Source: Pseudomonas mendocina (GTDB lineage Bacteria; Pseudomonadota; Gammaproteobacteria; Pseudomonadales; Pseudomonadaceae). From it: 64,000 nucleotides of DNA. The position numbers were made by a program, and so were the translations under genes. Under the pieces are notes generated by a model that saw only the letters and a list, made by a program, of their open reading frames with translations, was not told where the DNA came from and made no database searches. Each line of letters starts with the position of its first letter. The first letter of the stretch is position 1. The DNA is taken from NCBI RefSeq assembly GCF_003008615.1, contig NZ_CP027657.1, forward strand, positions 4,960,001 through 5,024,000. The letters are read 5' to 3'. Shown piece after piece: positions 12,970 to 22,909 of this stretch.

Positions 12970-13075
12970 TTTCTTCAGTCTTCGTTTGCCCACCCGAAGG
13001 TGGACGGGCTAAGGGAATTCTTCTCAACGACCCGGGCCGGACGGCGTCATGCGCCCACTTGTCCGGCCGTCAGGT

Positions 13076-14422
13076 TCATAAGGCGTGGGCTGCCACCTTC
13101 GGTGGGATCACCTCGGCGGCGACGCCGGCCTCGAACTCTTCACGGAAATACTTGATCGCGCTGCCCAGCGGCTCTACGGCGCCTGGTGCGTGTGCGCAGA
13201 AGGTCTTGCCCGGGCCGAGAAAGTTGACCAGGCCGAGCAGGGTCTGGATGTCTTCCGCTGAACCCTGCTTGCGTTCCAGGGCGCGGAGGATCTTCACGCT
13301 CCACGGCAGGCCGTCGCGGCATGGGGTGCACCAGCCACAGGACTCACGGGCGAAGAACTCTTCCATGTTGCGCAAGAGCGAAACCATGTTGATCGAGTCG
13401 TCCACCGCCAGCGCCAGGCCGGTGCCCATGCGCGTGCCGACCTTGGCGATGCCGCCGGCGTACATCTGCGCCTCGAGATGCTCGGGTAGCAGGAAACCGG
13501 TGCCGGCGCCTCCAGGCTGCCAGCACTTGAGCGTGTAGCCGTCGCGCATGCCGCCTGCGTAGTCCTCGAACAGCTCACGGGCAGTCACGCCGAACGGCAG
13601 CTCCCACAGGCCGGGGTTCTTCACCTTGCCGGAGAAGCCCATCAGCTTGGTGCCATGGTCTTCACTGCCGGGGCGCGCCAGGCTCTTGTACCAGTCGACG
13701 CCGCCGGACACGATGGCCGGCACGTTGCACAGGGTCTCGACGTTGTTCACGCAGGTTGGCTTACCCCACACGCCGACGGCGGCGGGGAAGGGCGGCTTGG
13801 CGCGTGGGTTGGCGCGACGGCCTTCCAGCGAGTTGATCAGAGCGGTTTCTTCACCGCAGATGTAGCGGCCGGCGCCGGTGTGCACGAACAGTTCGAAATC
13901 GAAGCCGCTGCCGAGGATGTTCTTGCCGAGCAGGCCGGCGGCCTTGGCCTCGTCGATGGCGCGGTTGAGGTTGCGTGCCGCGTCGACGTATTCGCCACGT
14001 AGGAAGATATAGCCGCGATAGGCCTTGAGCGCGCGCGCCGAAATCAGCATGCCTTCCACCAGCAGGTGGGGCAGCTGTTCCATCAGCATGCGATCCTTCC
14101 AGGTGTTGGGCTCCATTTCGTCCGCATTGCACAGTAGGTAGCGGATGTTCATGGATTCGTCGGCAGGCATCAGGCCCCACTTCACGCCCGTGGGGAAGCC
14201 GGCGCCACCACGGCCCTTGAGGCCGGAGTCCTTGACCGTCTGCACGATGTCGGCCTGGGCCATTTCGCCCAGGGCCTTGCGCGCAGCAGCGTAGCCGTTC
14301 TTCTGCTGGTATTCCTCGAGCCACACCGGCTGCGCGTCGTCACGCAGTCGCCAGGTCAGCGGGTGGGTTTCTTCACCGCGTTCGATGCGGTTGGCCGGGC
14401 CAATGGAGGTCAGGGTTCTCAT
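13076..14422 (-). CDS. nuoF: NADH-quinone oxidoreductase subunit F (NADH/FMN site)
   Basis: A 448-residue flavoprotein that binds NADH and FMN and carries the 4Fe-4S cluster N3, the entry point for electrons into complex I. The nucleotide/flavin segment is [17 protein letters not shown], and the FMN loop includes [19 protein letters not shown]. The N3 ligands are in [12 protein letters not shown] plus the cysteine of TFCAHAPGA. The ATG overlaps the nuoE stop codon by four bases. Length agrees with other Pseudomonas NuoF. Confidence 0.97.
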   Translation of the reverse strand: MRTLTSIGPANRIERGEETHPLTWRLRDDAQPVWLEEYQQKNGYAAARKALGEMAQADIVQTVKDSGLKGRGGAGFPTGVKWGLMPADESMNIRYLLCNADEMEPNTWKDRMLMEQLPHLLVEGMLISARALKAYRGYIFLRGEYVDAARNLNRAIDEAKAAGLLGKNILGSGFDFELFVHTGAGRYICGEETALINSLEGRRANPRAKPPFPAAVGVWGKPTCVNNVETLCNVPAIVSGGVDWYKSLARPGSEDHGTKLMGFSGKVKNPGLWELPFGVTARELFEDYAGGMRDGYTLKCWQPGGAGTGFLLPEHLEAQMYAGGIAKVGTRMGTGLALAVDDSINMVSLLRNMEEFFARESCGWCTPCRDGLPWSVKILRALERKQGSAEDIQTLLGLVNFLGPGKTFCAHAPGAVEPLGSAIKYFREEFEAGVAAEVIPPKVAAHAL

Positions 14423-14913
14423 TGGTAATCCTCCAGCAGCTTGGCGACGCCATCGGGCTGAACGTCGCCGAAGGTGTCGTCGTCGATCATCACGGCTGGC
14501 GCCTTGTCGCAGTTACCCAGGCAGCACACCGGCAGCAGGGTGAAGCGGTTGTCGTCAGTAGTCTGGCCGAGGCCGATACCGAGTTGCTTCTGCATTTCGC
14601 TGACCACCGATTCGTGGCCGCCGACGTAGCAGGTCATGCTGTCGCAGACGCGAATGATGTGGCGACCCACCGGCTGGCGGAAGATCTGGCTGTAGAAGGT
14701 GGCCACGCCTTCGACGTCGCTGGCAGGAATGCCGAGCACTTCGCCAATGGCATCGGCGGCGCCGTCCGGCACCCAGCCGCGTTCCTTCTGCACGATCTTC
14801 AGCGCTTCGATGCTGGCCGCGCGCGGGTCTTCGTAGTGATGCATCTCGTGCTCGATGGCCGAGCGCTCGGTTTCGCTCAGGGCGAAACGGTCAGTCTGGA
14901 TAAGCGTGCTCAT
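14419..14913 (-). CDS. nuoE: NADH-quinone oxidoreductase subunit E
   Basis: A 164-residue thioredoxin-like 2Fe-2S subunit (cluster N1a) that pairs with NuoF in the NADH dehydrogenase module. Ligands are seen as C-x4-C in CDSMTC and C-x3-C in CLGNC. The segment [22 protein letters not shown] is typical of the family. It begins two bases after the nuoCD stop. Confidence 0.96.
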   Translation of the reverse strand: MSTLIQTDRFALSETERSAIEHEMHHYEDPRAASIEALKIVQKERGWVPDGAADAIGEVLGIPASDVEGVATFYSQIFRQPVGRHIIRVCDSMTCYVGGHESVVSEMQKQLGIGLGQTTDDNRFTLLPVCCLGNCDKAPAVMIDDDTFGDVQPDGVAKLLEDYQ

Positions 14914-14915
14914 AA

Positions 14916-16697
14916 TCAGCGGTCCACGTCGGCCATGACGAAGTCGATACTGCCCAGGTAGGCGATCAGGTCAGCCACCATGCTGCCGCGGATCACCGAA
15001 GGAATCTGCTGCAGATGAGGGTAGCTGGGCGTACGGATACGCGTGCGGTAGCTCATGGTGCTGCCGTCGCTGGTCAGGTAATAGCTGTTGATGCCCTTGG
15101 TCGCCTCGATCATCTGGAAGCTTTCGTTGGCCGGCATGACCGGGCCCCAGGAAACCTGCAGGAAGTGGGTGATCAGGGTTTCGATGTGCTGCAGCGTGCG
15201 CTCTTTCGGCGGCGGCGTGGTCAGCGGATGATCCGCCTTGTACGGGCCTTCCGGCATGTTGCGCAGGCACTGGTCGATGATACGGATGCTCTGGCGCATC
15301 TCCTCGACACGTACCATGCAGCGGTCATAGGCATCGCCGTTGGCGGCCAGCGGCACGTCGAACTCGAAGTTCTCGTAGCCGGAGTACGGGCGCGCCTTGC
15401 GCAGGTCGAAGTCGCAACCGGTGGCGCGCAGGCCGGCACCGGTGACGCCCCATTCCAGCGCTTCCTTGGTGTTGTACTGCGCCACGCCGATGGTACGGCC
15501 CTTGAGGATGCTGTTCTTCAGTGCAGCCTTTTCGTACTCGTCGAGACGCTTGGGCAGCCAGTCGACGAATTCCTTGACCAGCTTGTCCCAACCGCGCGGC
15601 AGGTCGTGGGCGACGCCGCCAATGCGGTACCAGGCAGGGTGCAGACGGAAGCCAGTGATGGCTTCGATCACCTTGTAGGCGCGCTGGCGGTCGGTGAAGG
15701 TGAAGAACACCGGGGTCATGGCGCCGACGTCCTGGATGTAGGTACCCAGGAACAGCAGGTGGCTGGTGATGCGGAAGAACTCGGCCATCATCACGCGGAT
15801 GAAGTCGACGCGCGCCGGCACCTGAATGCCAGCCAGTTTCTCCACCGACAGGACGTAGGGCAGGTTGTTCATCACCCCGCCGAGGTAGTCGATACGGTCG
15901 GTGTAGGGAATGAAGCTGTGCCAGCTCTGACGCTCGGCCATCTTCTCGGCACCACGGTGGTGGTAGCCGATTTCCGGCACGCAGTCGACGATCTCTTCAC
16001 CGTCGAGCTGCAGGATGATACGGAACGCACCGTGCGCCGACGGGTGGTTGGGGCCGAGGTTGAGGAACATGTAGTCCTCGTGCTCGCCGCCGCGTTTCAT
16101 GCCCCAGTCTTCCGGGTTGAAGCGCGCGGCTTCTTCCTCGAGCTGCTGCTTGGCCAAGGTCAGGCTGTAAGGGTCGAATTCGGTGGCGCGCGCCGGGTAA
16201 TCCTTGCGCAGCGGGTGACCTTCCCAGGTCGGCGGCATGAGGATACGGGTCAGGTGCGGGTGCCCGGAGAAATGCACGCCATACATGTCCCAGACTTCGC
16301 GCTCGTACCAGTTGGCATTGGGCCAGATGCTGGTAACGGAAGGCAGGTTGAGGTCGCTTTCGGACAACGCCACCTTGATCATCACGTCACTATTACGCTC
16401 GAGTGACATCAGGTGGTAGAACACCGTGAAATCGGCGTTCGGCAGGCCGCGACGCTGGGTGCGCAGGCGCTCGTCGATGCCATGCAGGTCGTAGAGCATG
16501 ACGTAGGGGCGCGGCAGTTGGCGCAGGAAGCGCAACACCTCGATCAGCTGATCGCGGACGACCCAGATCACCGGCATGCCGGTGCGGGTCGCCTGCAAGG
16601 TGAAGCTGCCTTCAGGGAAGCGCGATTGAAGTTCGTTGACGACATCCTGGTCGTCGGCCTTGTACGGCGGAATAGACAGAGCGGTGTCTGCAGTCAT
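14916..16697 (-). CDS. nuoCD: NADH-quinone oxidoreductase fused subunit C/D
   Basis: A 593-residue fusion of the 30-kDa (NuoC, residues about 1-190) and 49-kDa (NuoD, about 205-593) subunits. The NuoC signature is [19 protein letters not shown], and the NuoD part shows [17 protein letters not shown] with the quinone-site histidine, and [13 protein letters not shown]. The C/D fusion is normal for enterobacteria and pseudomonads and separates them from alpha-proteobacteria. It connects the iron-sulfur chain to the quinone pocket with NuoB and NuoH. A 66-bp gap separates it from nuoB. Confidence 0.97.
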   Translation of the reverse strand: MTADTALSIPPYKADDQDVVNELQSRFPEGSFTLQATRTGMPVIWVVRDQLIEVLRFLRQLPRPYVMLYDLHGIDERLRTQRRGLPNADFTVFYHLMSLERNSDVMIKVALSESDLNLPSVTSIWPNANWYEREVWDMYGVHFSGHPHLTRILMPPTWEGHPLRKDYPARATEFDPYSLTLAKQQLEEEAARFNPEDWGMKRGGEHEDYMFLNLGPNHPSAHGAFRIILQLDGEEIVDCVPEIGYHHRGAEKMAERQSWHSFIPYTDRIDYLGGVMNNLPYVLSVEKLAGIQVPARVDFIRVMMAEFFRITSHLLFLGTYIQDVGAMTPVFFTFTDRQRAYKVIEAITGFRLHPAWYRIGGVAHDLPRGWDKLVKEFVDWLPKRLDEYEKAALKNSILKGRTIGVAQYNTKEALEWGVTGAGLRATGCDFDLRKARPYSGYENFEFDVPLAANGDAYDRCMVRVEEMRQSIRIIDQCLRNMPEGPYKADHPLTTPPPKERTLQHIETLITHFLQVSWGPVMPANESFQMIEATKGINSYYLTSDGSTMSYRTRIRTPSYPHLQQIPSVIRGSMVADLIAYLGSIDFVMADVDR

Positions 16698-16763
16698 GGT
16701 CTCGGTCGCTTTCGGTCAACGTAGAGAATGAATCGGGTTTCCTTACCTGCAGGAAAAGGCGAT

Positions 16764-17441
16764 TCAGACTTCGTCCGGGCTACGCAGGTTGGTAACGGCG
16801 ATACGCTGTTCGCGGCGCTGTTCCTTTTGCGAAGGCATTTCGGCACGGTAGATGCCTTGGTCGCCAACGACCCAGGAAAGCGGGCGGCGCTCCTGTCCGA
16901 TGGACTCCTGCAGCAGCATCAGGCCTTGCAGGAATGCCTCCGGGCGCGGTGGGCAGCCAGGGATGTAGACGTCGACGGGAAGGAACTTGTCCACCCCCTG
17001 GACGACCGAGTAGATGTCGTACATGCCACCCGAGTTGGCACACGAACCCATGGAAATGACCCATTTGGGCTCGAGCATCTGCTCATAGAGGCGCTGGATG
17101 ATCGGCGCCATCTTGATGAAACAGGTGCCGGCAATGACCATGAAGTCAGCCTGACGGGGTGACGCACGAATGACTTCCGCGCCAAAGCGGGCGATATCGT
17201 GCGGGGCAGTGAACGCGGTGGTCATCTCCACGTAGCAGCAGGAAAGGCCAAAGTTGTATGGCCACAAGGAGTTCTTGCGCCCCCAGTTGACTGCGCCGTT
17301 AAGCACGTCTTCCAGCTTGCCCATGTAGATGTTCTTGTGAACCTGATCCTCTAGCAGCGGGTCGGAGACAATCTCCCGCTGGCCGATCGGATACTGCTCG
17401 TTGGCAGCATTCGGGTCGACCCGAGTAAGTTTGTATTGCAT
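16764..17441 (-). CDS. nuoB: NADH-quinone oxidoreductase subunit B (cluster N2)
   Basis: A 225-residue subunit carrying 4Fe-4S cluster N2, the final donor to quinone. Ligand segments are [25 protein letters not shown] and [13 protein letters not shown] two codons upstream (17447) is in frame, but GAGG lies too close to it and at a suitable distance from the ATG at 17441, so [12 protein letters not shown] is the preferred N-terminus. It lies ten bases after nuoA. Confidence 0.96.
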   Translation of the reverse strand: MQYKLTRVDPNAANEQYPIGQREIVSDPLLEDQVHKNIYMGKLEDVLNGAVNWGRKNSLWPYNFGLSCCYVEMTTAFTAPHDIARFGAEVIRASPRQADFMVIAGTCFIKMAPIIQRLYEQMLEPKWVISMGSCANSGGMYDIYSVVQGVDKFLPVDVYIPGCPPRPEAFLQGLMLLQESIGQERRPLSWVVGDQGIYRAEMPSQKEQRREQRIAVTNLRSPDEV

Positions 17442-17451
17442 CGCCAAAGCC

Positions 17452-17865
17452 TCATTGTTTCAGCTTCGCCTGCCGCTTGCGGCGTCCCTCAGGTGCCCAA
17501 TCCAGCGCACCTATCGCCGACTCGTAGACAAGACCCGCGAACAGAATGGTTATGAAAACGGTAGCACCGACCAGGCCGACCCATGCGCTTTCACGCACGG
17601 ATACGGCCCAGGCGAACAGAAACAGGGCTTCGACATCGAAGATCACGAAGAGCATCGCGACCAGATAAAACTTGGCCGACAGGCGCAGCCGCGCGCTGCC
17701 GGTGGGGAGCATGCCGGACTCGAAGGGTTCGTTCTTGCTACGGCCCCACGCCTTGCTGCCGAGAAGACTGGACAGGCCAAGCATGAAGGCAATGAGTCCG
17801 CAGACTCCGAGCAGGAAAACAGCGAAAGCCCAGTCGTGAGACATGGTCGATACCGCATCAGGCAT
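17452..17865 (-). CDS. nuoA: NADH-quinone oxidoreductase subunit A
   Basis: First gene of the nuo operon: a 137-residue, three-helix membrane subunit near the quinone channel. The conserved loop [37 protein letters not shown] (given here only as a landmark beginning at about residue 48) is diagnostic. The ATG has AAGGAGT seven bases upstream, the strongest ribosome site in the operon. Thirteen genes from here to nuoN encode the entire 14-subunit enzyme, with C and D fused. Confidence 0.96.
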   Translation of the reverse strand: MPDAVSTMSHDWAFAVFLLGVCGLIAFMLGLSSLLGSKAWGRSKNEPFESGMLPTGSARLRLSAKFYLVAMLFVIFDVEALFLFAWAVSVRESAWVGLVGATVFITILFAGLVYESAIGALDWAPEGRRKRQAKLKQ

Positions 17866-18515
17866 GCCGGTACTCCTTAGGTCAAGGAACGGCTTTTAAT
17901 TTAGTAGTGAGTGCGACCCGGTAGGGTGCCCCGCAAAGTATGGGCGCAATTCTATGCGCCTGTGACGGTGTAAGTAAATTTTTCCGAGCAAAAAAATAAC
18001 CGCTCTCCTGTGCATTTAGGGCGCTTTCTCTATTGACTTGGCGTCAACTAGCTGCGCAATAAGCCTGGCGCTAAACGCTGTCGTTCGGCTTAAGGCCTCG
18101 TGCATAGCGGGCTGCGCTGATTCGCCCGAGAGCGCCCGTTGCGCCTGGGCTGCTTCGATTATTTTGCGTGCATAAACCGGAGGGCCGCGCGGGCATAATA
18201 AAGTGTCGTACTTCTATAACTCTTTATTGGGCGGGCGAAGCGCCGCTTGCTTTTAAGGTCAGGACTAAAGCAGCAGGAAAGTTGTACTTGAGAATGATTT
18301 TTTAAATAACTGGATGTGCTTAAAAAAGTTTTGCATATCCCTAAAAGATATTTTTTAACCTGTGCTGTCCTTCTGATCTTGTACTAGCGTGCATGAAGCG
18401 CCGCCTTCCGGTGCTTTCGCTGATCAAGCAGTCCCCGATGCTTCATTGGGTCTGCGCAGTTGCCCCTGCCTGGGTATGCCGACCCTCTACACAAAAACAA
18501 TAGGAGGGTTTTGCC
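17866..18515. other. 650-bp intergenic region between nuoA and the esterase gene
   Basis: No believable coding sequence is seen. The nuoA-proximal part holds the candidate promoter at 17949-17977. The middle is GC-rich. The part from about 18200 to 18370 is distinctly AT-rich with runs of T and A, probably the upstream control region of the esterase gene. The ribosome site AGGAGG of that gene lies near 18502. I cannot place a second promoter with confidence. Confidence 0.6.
17949..17977 (-). promoter_or_regulatory. candidate sigma-70 promoter of nuo, with dyad around the -10 box
   Basis: On the minus strand TTACTT (17977-17972) and TAGAAT (17954-17949) are separated by 17 bases, about 85 bases upstream of the nuoA ATG. 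The -10 box is the exact centre of GGCGCA-TAGAAT-TGCGCC (17943-17960), a perfect 6-bp inverted repeat, so a protein binding there would block the promoter. Further up, TTGAC-N5-GTCAA at 18033-18047 is another small dyad. Confidence 0.5.
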
Positions 18516-19913
18516 ATGCCTGTCGCCGTGTCATTGCAGCGCGCTTTGCCTGTTACTCTCATCTTGCTGCTGTCTTTGCCTGTGCAGGCGGAGCAGGGCG
18601 ACTACAACTTCTGGCAGACCATGAGCAATCTGCTCTCGCCACCGAAGGCCGACAACCCGGTGACACCTGCGCAGCGCATGGGGCCTTACCCGCTTCTGGC
18701 CAATCCATCCGGGTTCAACAGTGGCTTCAACCCCGGCAACTACTACGGCTGGCAGACCATCCAGATGGCGCCACAGACCGGTGCGGTCTGCGGCAATGGC
18801 TCGCCCTACAAGTTCTTCGTCAATCGTGTGCCGAATACGCGCAACACCATCATCTATCTGGAAGGTGGCGGCGCCTGTTGGGACTACGCCAGTTGCAGCG
18901 GGCAGAGCGGTATTCGCGGTGCGCGCAATCCCGATGGTATCCCTAACGACTACATGTCGCTGCTCAACCCCGGTGCCAGCCTAGTCAGCCCCTTCGTCGT
19001 GCGCCTGCATCCCTGGACACGGGTGAAAACGCAGAACTGGAACATGGTTTACGTGCCTTATTGCACGGGAGACATCTATTCTGGTGACAAGGTAGCGGTG
19101 TATGAGGATCCTCAAGGGCAGCAACCGCCACTGGTCTGGCACCACAACGGTCTGCGTAACATGCGCGCCGTGGTCGGCTGGCTGAAGGACAACCTGCCGC
19201 GGCCAACGCAGATGTTAACCACCGGGTGCAGTGCTGGCGGTGCTGGTAGCCTGACCAACTACGCGAATATCCGCCAGGACATCGACCCGCCGCGAGCCTA
19301 CCTGATCAATGACTCCGGCCCGGTTTACACGGCATTGGCTGGGGACAACCAGGCATATCCGTCCTACCCGTTGCAGACATTCATCCGTCAGGCCTGGGGG
19401 CTGGATTCGCCGCAAGGTCCGCTGCAGTACCTGCAGGCTCGACTGCCCGGCTTCAATCGCAATGACCTGGGTAGCCTGTATCCGGCGCTGTCGAGCAATC
19501 TGCCGGGGGATCGGATGGGGCATACCCATTTCTGGCAGGATCTGAACTACTCGTCTTATTCCTACGAGCGCTTCTATCCGGAGATCGTCAATGCGCCGAA
19601 TCAGGCCACCAAGGAGGCATTGATCAAGCAGCGCTGGGCAGCCGATACCACGCGGCTGCGTAGTCAGCTGGCCAGCCTGAGCAATGTCGGTGGCTATTTC
19701 CCGCAGTTCCGTAACGTCAACGAAAGCCACTGCACCAGCATCATCGAGTTCGCCAATGCTGATATCCAGGAGCAGAACCTGCAGCTGGATCATTTCGTCA
19801 GTAGCGTGCTCGAGGGCAGTGGCCAGGTGCTGGATGCATCGGAAAGCAGTGATGTCGCGGATCGCAACAAACCGTTCAACCTGCTGTATTACTTGCTGGA
19901 TCAAGCGCTCTGA
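18516..19913 (+). CDS. secreted pectinacetylesterase-family hydrolase
   Basis: A 465-residue protein with a signal peptide (about residues 1-25, ending PVQAEQGD). It resembles the plant-type pectinacetylesterase family. IIYLEGGGACWDY is the oxyanion-region motif, TGCSAGGAGS holds the nucleophilic serine in G-C-S-A-G-G, and YLINDSGPVY probably holds the acid residue, with a late His in NESHCTSIIEF. The predicted activity is ester hydrolysis of an acyl group on a polysaccharide or other extracellular substrate; the substrate is unknown. AGGAGG precedes the ATG. It stands alone, convergent with the helical protein gene downstream. Confidence 0.75.
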   Translation: MPVAVSLQRALPVTLILLLSLPVQAEQGDYNFWQTMSNLLSPPKADNPVTPAQRMGPYPLLANPSGFNSGFNPGNYYGWQTIQMAPQTGAVCGNGSPYKFFVNRVPNTRNTIIYLEGGGACWDYASCSGQSGIRGARNPDGIPNDYMSLLNPGASLVSPFVVRLHPWTRVKTQNWNMVYVPYCTGDIYSGDKVAVYEDPQGQQPPLVWHHNGLRNMRAVVGWLKDNLPRPTQMLTTGCSAGGAGSLTNYANIRQDIDPPRAYLINDSGPVYTALAGDNQAYPSYPLQTFIRQAWGLDSPQGPLQYLQARLPGFNRNDLGSLYPALSSNLPGDRMGHTHFWQDLNYSSYSYERFYPEIVNAPNQATKEALIKQRWAADTTRLRSQLASLSNVGGYFPQFRNVNESHCTSIIEFANADIQEQNLQLDHFVSSVLEGSGQVLDASESSDVADRNKPFNLLYYLLDQAL

Positions 19914-19947
19914 GGGTGTCAGCCGGGTCGAGTGAGTCGATCCGGCG

Positions 19948-20586
19948 TCACTGAAAACTGCGCTCGCGTGCCTCCTGCAGGCGCTGGCGCAGGTATTCGT
20001 CGCGGCTCAGTCCATCGGGAATGCTCTGCAGGGCCAGCACTTCCTCGACGATGCGCTTTTCCTCGGCCTTGTACCGCTCGAAGTTCGGATCGGGCTGCGC
20101 GGCCAGTCGCGCCTCGCGTTCGGCGCTGATCTGCTGGTAGCGCTCGATCAATCGCTGCGCCTTCATTTTCTGTGTTGCCTCATCGCTCTCGGTCGCGCGG
20201 ATCAGGCCCAGTTGCATCAGCAATGCTTCGCTCAATGCCAGTTCACCTTGGGCTTCCAGGGTATCGATGCGCTTGCTCAGGCGTTCGGCTTCACTTTGCC
20301 GGGCTGCATGCTCAGGCTGCCCAGCTTGCTGGACGAAGCTGCGGTATTGGTTTTGAAACGCGAGGCGCCGCTCCAGGTCGCGCGCCTGAGGTGAATTCAG
20401 CAGTTGCTGCTGTTCGCTGTTGGCTGCTATTGGATCGGGTTCATCGGAATCTGCCGCTTGAGGGATAGGTGCTTCGAGCGTTGCGGGAGGCTCGGTACTT
20501 TCTGTGGAGGGGCGCGACCAGTGCCAGGTCAGGGCGAGTGTGCTCAATAGAAGTGCAGCACCGAATAGCAGTGGCTTTGTACGCAT
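19948..20586 (-). CDS. membrane-anchored, Pro-rich/helical protein of unknown function
   Basis: A 212-residue protein that I do not recognise. The N-terminus is one hydrophobic helix (about residues 5-21) likely to be an uncleaved anchor, followed by a Pro/Glu/Ser-rich stretch (25-55) and a long, charged, almost entirely helical C-terminal region (60-212) rich in E, R, Q and A. The layout resembles lipase-specific foldases (Lif), which also have an anchor, a variable Pro-rich part and a helical chaperone domain, but I do not see the Lif signature. It is convergent with the secreted esterase gene, which makes a helper role possible but unproven. Confidence 0.55.
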   Translation of the reverse strand: MRTKPLLFGAALLLSTLALTWHWSRPSTESTEPPATLEAPIPQAADSDEPDPIAANSEQQQLLNSPQARDLERRLAFQNQYRSFVQQAGQPEHAARQSEAERLSKRIDTLEAQGELALSEALLMQLGLIRATESDEATQKMKAQRLIERYQQISAEREARLAAQPDPNFERYKAEEKRIVEEVLALQSIPDGLSRDEYLRQRLQEARERSFQ

Positions 20587-20670
20587 GAAAGGCTTCCGCA
20601 GAGGGCAGAGAATGCTTTCAGCATAGAAGAGATGAGTGTCGTTTCACGACGGTCGCCAGGATCGGCAGGC

Positions 20671-20696
20671 AAAAAAAAGCCCCGGCAAGCCGGGGC
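20671..20696 (-). terminator. aceA terminator
   Basis: On the minus strand GCCCCGGC-TT-GCCGGGGC is followed by eight T, a classic intrinsic terminator 52 bases beyond the aceA stop codon. Confidence 0.9.
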
Positions 20697-20748
20697 GGAT
20701 TAGGCAAAAATTCGCTGCGGATGCGTGGTCCGCAGCGGGAATCGGCTC

Positions 20749-22344
20749 TTAGTGGAACTGGTTCATGGTGTTGTCTTTACCGCTTGCCTTCAGAGCAGCT
20801 TCGCCAGCGAAGTACTCCTTGTGGTTGTCGCCGATGTCGGAGCCAGCCATGTTCTGGTGCTTGACGCAGGCGATGCCCTGACGCAGTTCCTGACGCTGTA
20901 CGCCTTTGACGTAGGCCAGCATGCCCTGGTCGGCGAAGTAACCTTTGGCCAGGTTGTCGGTGGACAGCGCGGCGGTGTGGTAGGTCGGCAGGGTGATCAG
21001 GTGGTGGAAGATGCCGGCGTGTGCCGAACCATCGCGCTGGAAGGTGCGGATCTTCTCGTCAGCAACCTGAGCCAGTTCAGTTTCGTCGTACTCGACGCTC
21101 ATCAGCTTGGCGCGGTCGTAGGCGGAAACGTCCTTGCCTTCGGCGACGAACGCATCGAACACCTGCTGGCGGAAGTTCAGAGTCCAGTTGAAGGACGGGC
21201 TGTTGTTGTAGACCAGCTTGGCGTTCGGAATGACTTCGCGGATGCGGTCAACCATGGCCTTGATCTGACCAACGTGCGGTTTCTCGGTTTCGATCCACAG
21301 CAGGTCGGCGCCGTTCTGCAGGCTGGTGATGCAGTCCAGTACGCAGCGGTCTTCGCCGGTACCAGCGCGGAACTGGAACAGGTTGGACGGCAGGCGCTTC
21401 GGACGCAGCAGTTTGCCACCGCGGTTGATCACGACGTCGCCGTTGCCCAGGTCGGCAGCGGACACTTCTTCGCAATCCAGGAAGCTGTTGTACAGGTCGC
21501 CCAGGTCGCCCGGCTCGTTGGTCACGGCGATCTGCTTGGTCAGGCCGGCACCCAGGGAGTCGGTACGAGCAACGATCACGCCGTTGTCGATGCCCAGCTC
21601 GAGGAAGGCGTAGCGAACGGCTGCGATCTTGGCCAGGAAGTCGGCGTGAGGAACGGTCACTTTACCGTCCTGGTGGCCGCACTGCTTCTCGTCGGAAACC
21701 TGGTTCTCGATCTGGATGCAGCAGGCGCCGGCTTCGATCATGCGCTTGGCCAGCAGGTAGGTGGCTTCCGGGTTACCGAAACCAGCGTCGATGTCGGCGA
21801 TGATCGGCACGATGTGGGTTTCGTGGTTGTCGATCTGGCTCTGGATTTCAGCGGCCTTGGCGTGGTCGCCAGCTTCACGGGCAGCGTCCAGGGCGGTGAA
21901 CAGCAGATCCAGCTCGCGGCTGTCAGCCTGGCGCAGGAAGGTGTACAGCTCTTCGATCAGGTCGGAGACGGCGGTCTTCTCGTGCATCGACTGATCCGGC
22001 AGCGGGCCGAAGTCGGAGCGCAGGGCAGCGACCATCCAGCCGGACAGGTAGAGGTAGCGCTTGTTGGTGGTCTTCAGGTGCTTCTTGATCGAGATCAGCT
22101 TCTGCTGACCGATGAAGCCGTGCCAGCAGCCCAGCGACTGGGTGTAGACGGAGGAGTCGGCGTCGTACTCTTCCATGTCCTTACGCATGATGTCGGCGGT
22201 GTACTGAGCGATTTCCAGACCGGTCTTGAAGCGGTTCTGAGCGCGCATACGGGCGACGGACTCGGGGTTGATAGCGCTCCAGCTGCTGCCGAATTTCTCT
22301 TTCAGAGCGGCTACAGCCTTGATGTCGTTTTGATATGCGGACAT
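20749..22344 (-). CDS. aceA: isocitrate lyase
   Basis: A 531-residue glyoxylate-shunt enzyme that splits isocitrate into glyoxylate and succinate, needed for growth on acetyl-CoA-yielding substrates. The length marks the Pseudomonas subclass, larger than the E. coli enzyme. The catalytic loop reads EKQCGHQDGK, i.e. KQCGH in place of the E. coli KKCGH, with the catalytic Cys kept. Metal and substrate segments include ADIDAGFGN and VARTDSLGAG. The frame is open upstream, but the ATG at 22344 (MSAYQNDIKAV) has AAGGA seven bases before it and gives the known length. It is a single gene with its own promoter and terminator. Confidence 0.96.
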   Translation of the reverse strand: MSAYQNDIKAVAALKEKFGSSWSAINPESVARMRAQNRFKTGLEIAQYTADIMRKDMEEYDADSSVYTQSLGCWHGFIGQQKLISIKKHLKTTNKRYLYLSGWMVAALRSDFGPLPDQSMHEKTAVSDLIEELYTFLRQADSRELDLLFTALDAAREAGDHAKAAEIQSQIDNHETHIVPIIADIDAGFGNPEATYLLAKRMIEAGACCIQIENQVSDEKQCGHQDGKVTVPHADFLAKIAAVRYAFLELGIDNGVIVARTDSLGAGLTKQIAVTNEPGDLGDLYNSFLDCEEVSAADLGNGDVVINRGGKLLRPKRLPSNLFQFRAGTGEDRCVLDCITSLQNGADLLWIETEKPHVGQIKAMVDRIREVIPNAKLVYNNSPSFNWTLNFRQQVFDAFVAEGKDVSAYDRAKLMSVEYDETELAQVADEKIRTFQRDGSAHAGIFHHLITLPTYHTAALSTDNLAKGYFADQGMLAYVKGVQRQELRQGIACVKHQNMAGSDIGDNHKEYFAGEAALKASGKDNTMNQFH

Positions 22345-22649
22345 GGTCAATCCTTCAAAGAATGTGTTGTTTGAGCACCAACTACCCACTCTAGACGCGC
22401 ACGGATGCAACGGCTGCGGGCGACTACCACTTGACGGCGAGAAAACGGCTGGAAAGGCGAGGGTGTACTGCGAAGAGGGGGATGTAGGCGAGCAGGTCGT
22501 CGGCTGTCTCAAGGCTTCGGGTTCGTGGAAACCCTTGGCGTTGCGGCTAGCGTGTCGAGCTGTCTGTTACTTAACGCTTCCCCGTCCCTCAGGACAACTT
22601 CGTTCCAGTCGCAACCTCGTCGTACGGCCTTGTGGGCTGTTGGGACACG

Positions 22650-22678
22650 GATCGCTACGAAGTGCTTCGTTGGCGATC
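22650..22678 (-). other. stem-loop in the aceA leader
   Basis: GATCGC at 22650-22655 pairs with GCGATC at 22673-22678, and inside it ACGAAG pairs with CTTCGT around a two-base loop, giving a 12-bp stem with small bulges. It lies about 300 bases upstream of the aceA start codon and has no T-tract, so it is not a plain terminator. Confidence 0.45.
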
Positions 22679-22720
22679 TGGAGATCCTTTTCAGGACCCC
22701 TGGCTAGCGGGAGCGAGGCC

Positions 22721-22749
22721 ATCATGCCTCTGGGAAAATACTTCGTCAA
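22721..22749 (-). promoter_or_regulatory. candidate sigma-70 promoter of aceA
   Basis: On the minus strand TTGACG (22749-22744) and CATGAT (22726-22721) are 17 bases apart. The predicted start is near 22713. The 26-bp palindrome ends seven bases upstream of the -35 box. Confidence 0.55.
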
Positions 22750-22755
22750 ACGTTT

Positions 22756-22781
22756 TGTAGTGGTTTTTTAAAACTACTACA
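22756..22781. promoter_or_regulatory. candidate RccR operator upstream of aceA
   Basis: TGTAGT and ACTACA are separated by 14 bases, and the whole 26-bp block is palindromic at 11 of 13 pairs. RccR, the KDPG-responsive RpiR-family regulator of Pseudomonas, is known to control aceA and to bind TGTAGT/ACTACA half-sites; I recall the half-sites but not the exact allowed spacing. The site directly abuts the candidate aceA promoter. Confidence 0.6.
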
Positions 22782-22909
22782 TATTCAGTAGACGACTGGC
22801 CAGTCACGCACGGCAGCCCATGAGGCGGGCGTTTCAAGCATTTAGCGGGGGTTGCGCGCTGGCCATACTGCAAAGGATGTAGCGCCATTCGACTTTGGTC
22901 GGGGGGGGC

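Larger units (their letters stand above)
22345..22909 (-). promoter_or_regulatory. aceA leader and promoter region (565 bp)
   Basis: No gene is seen. From the upstream end it contains a 26-bp palindrome (22756-22781), a sigma-70-like promoter (22721-22749) and then a leader of roughly 370 nt. The leader holds a stem-loop (22650-22678) and, about 20 bases before the ATG, an A/C-rich stretch (AAACAACACA on the minus strand) resembling Hfq/Crc targets. The long leader suggests post-transcriptional control; that is inference. Confidence 0.55.

Noticed and set aside
18033..18047. Possible Anr/FNR box upstream of nuo (TTGAC-N5-GTCAA)
   Set aside because: Anr/FNR sites are TTGAT-N4-ATCAA; the spacer is five and the inner bases differ. 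Kept only as an unassigned dyad.
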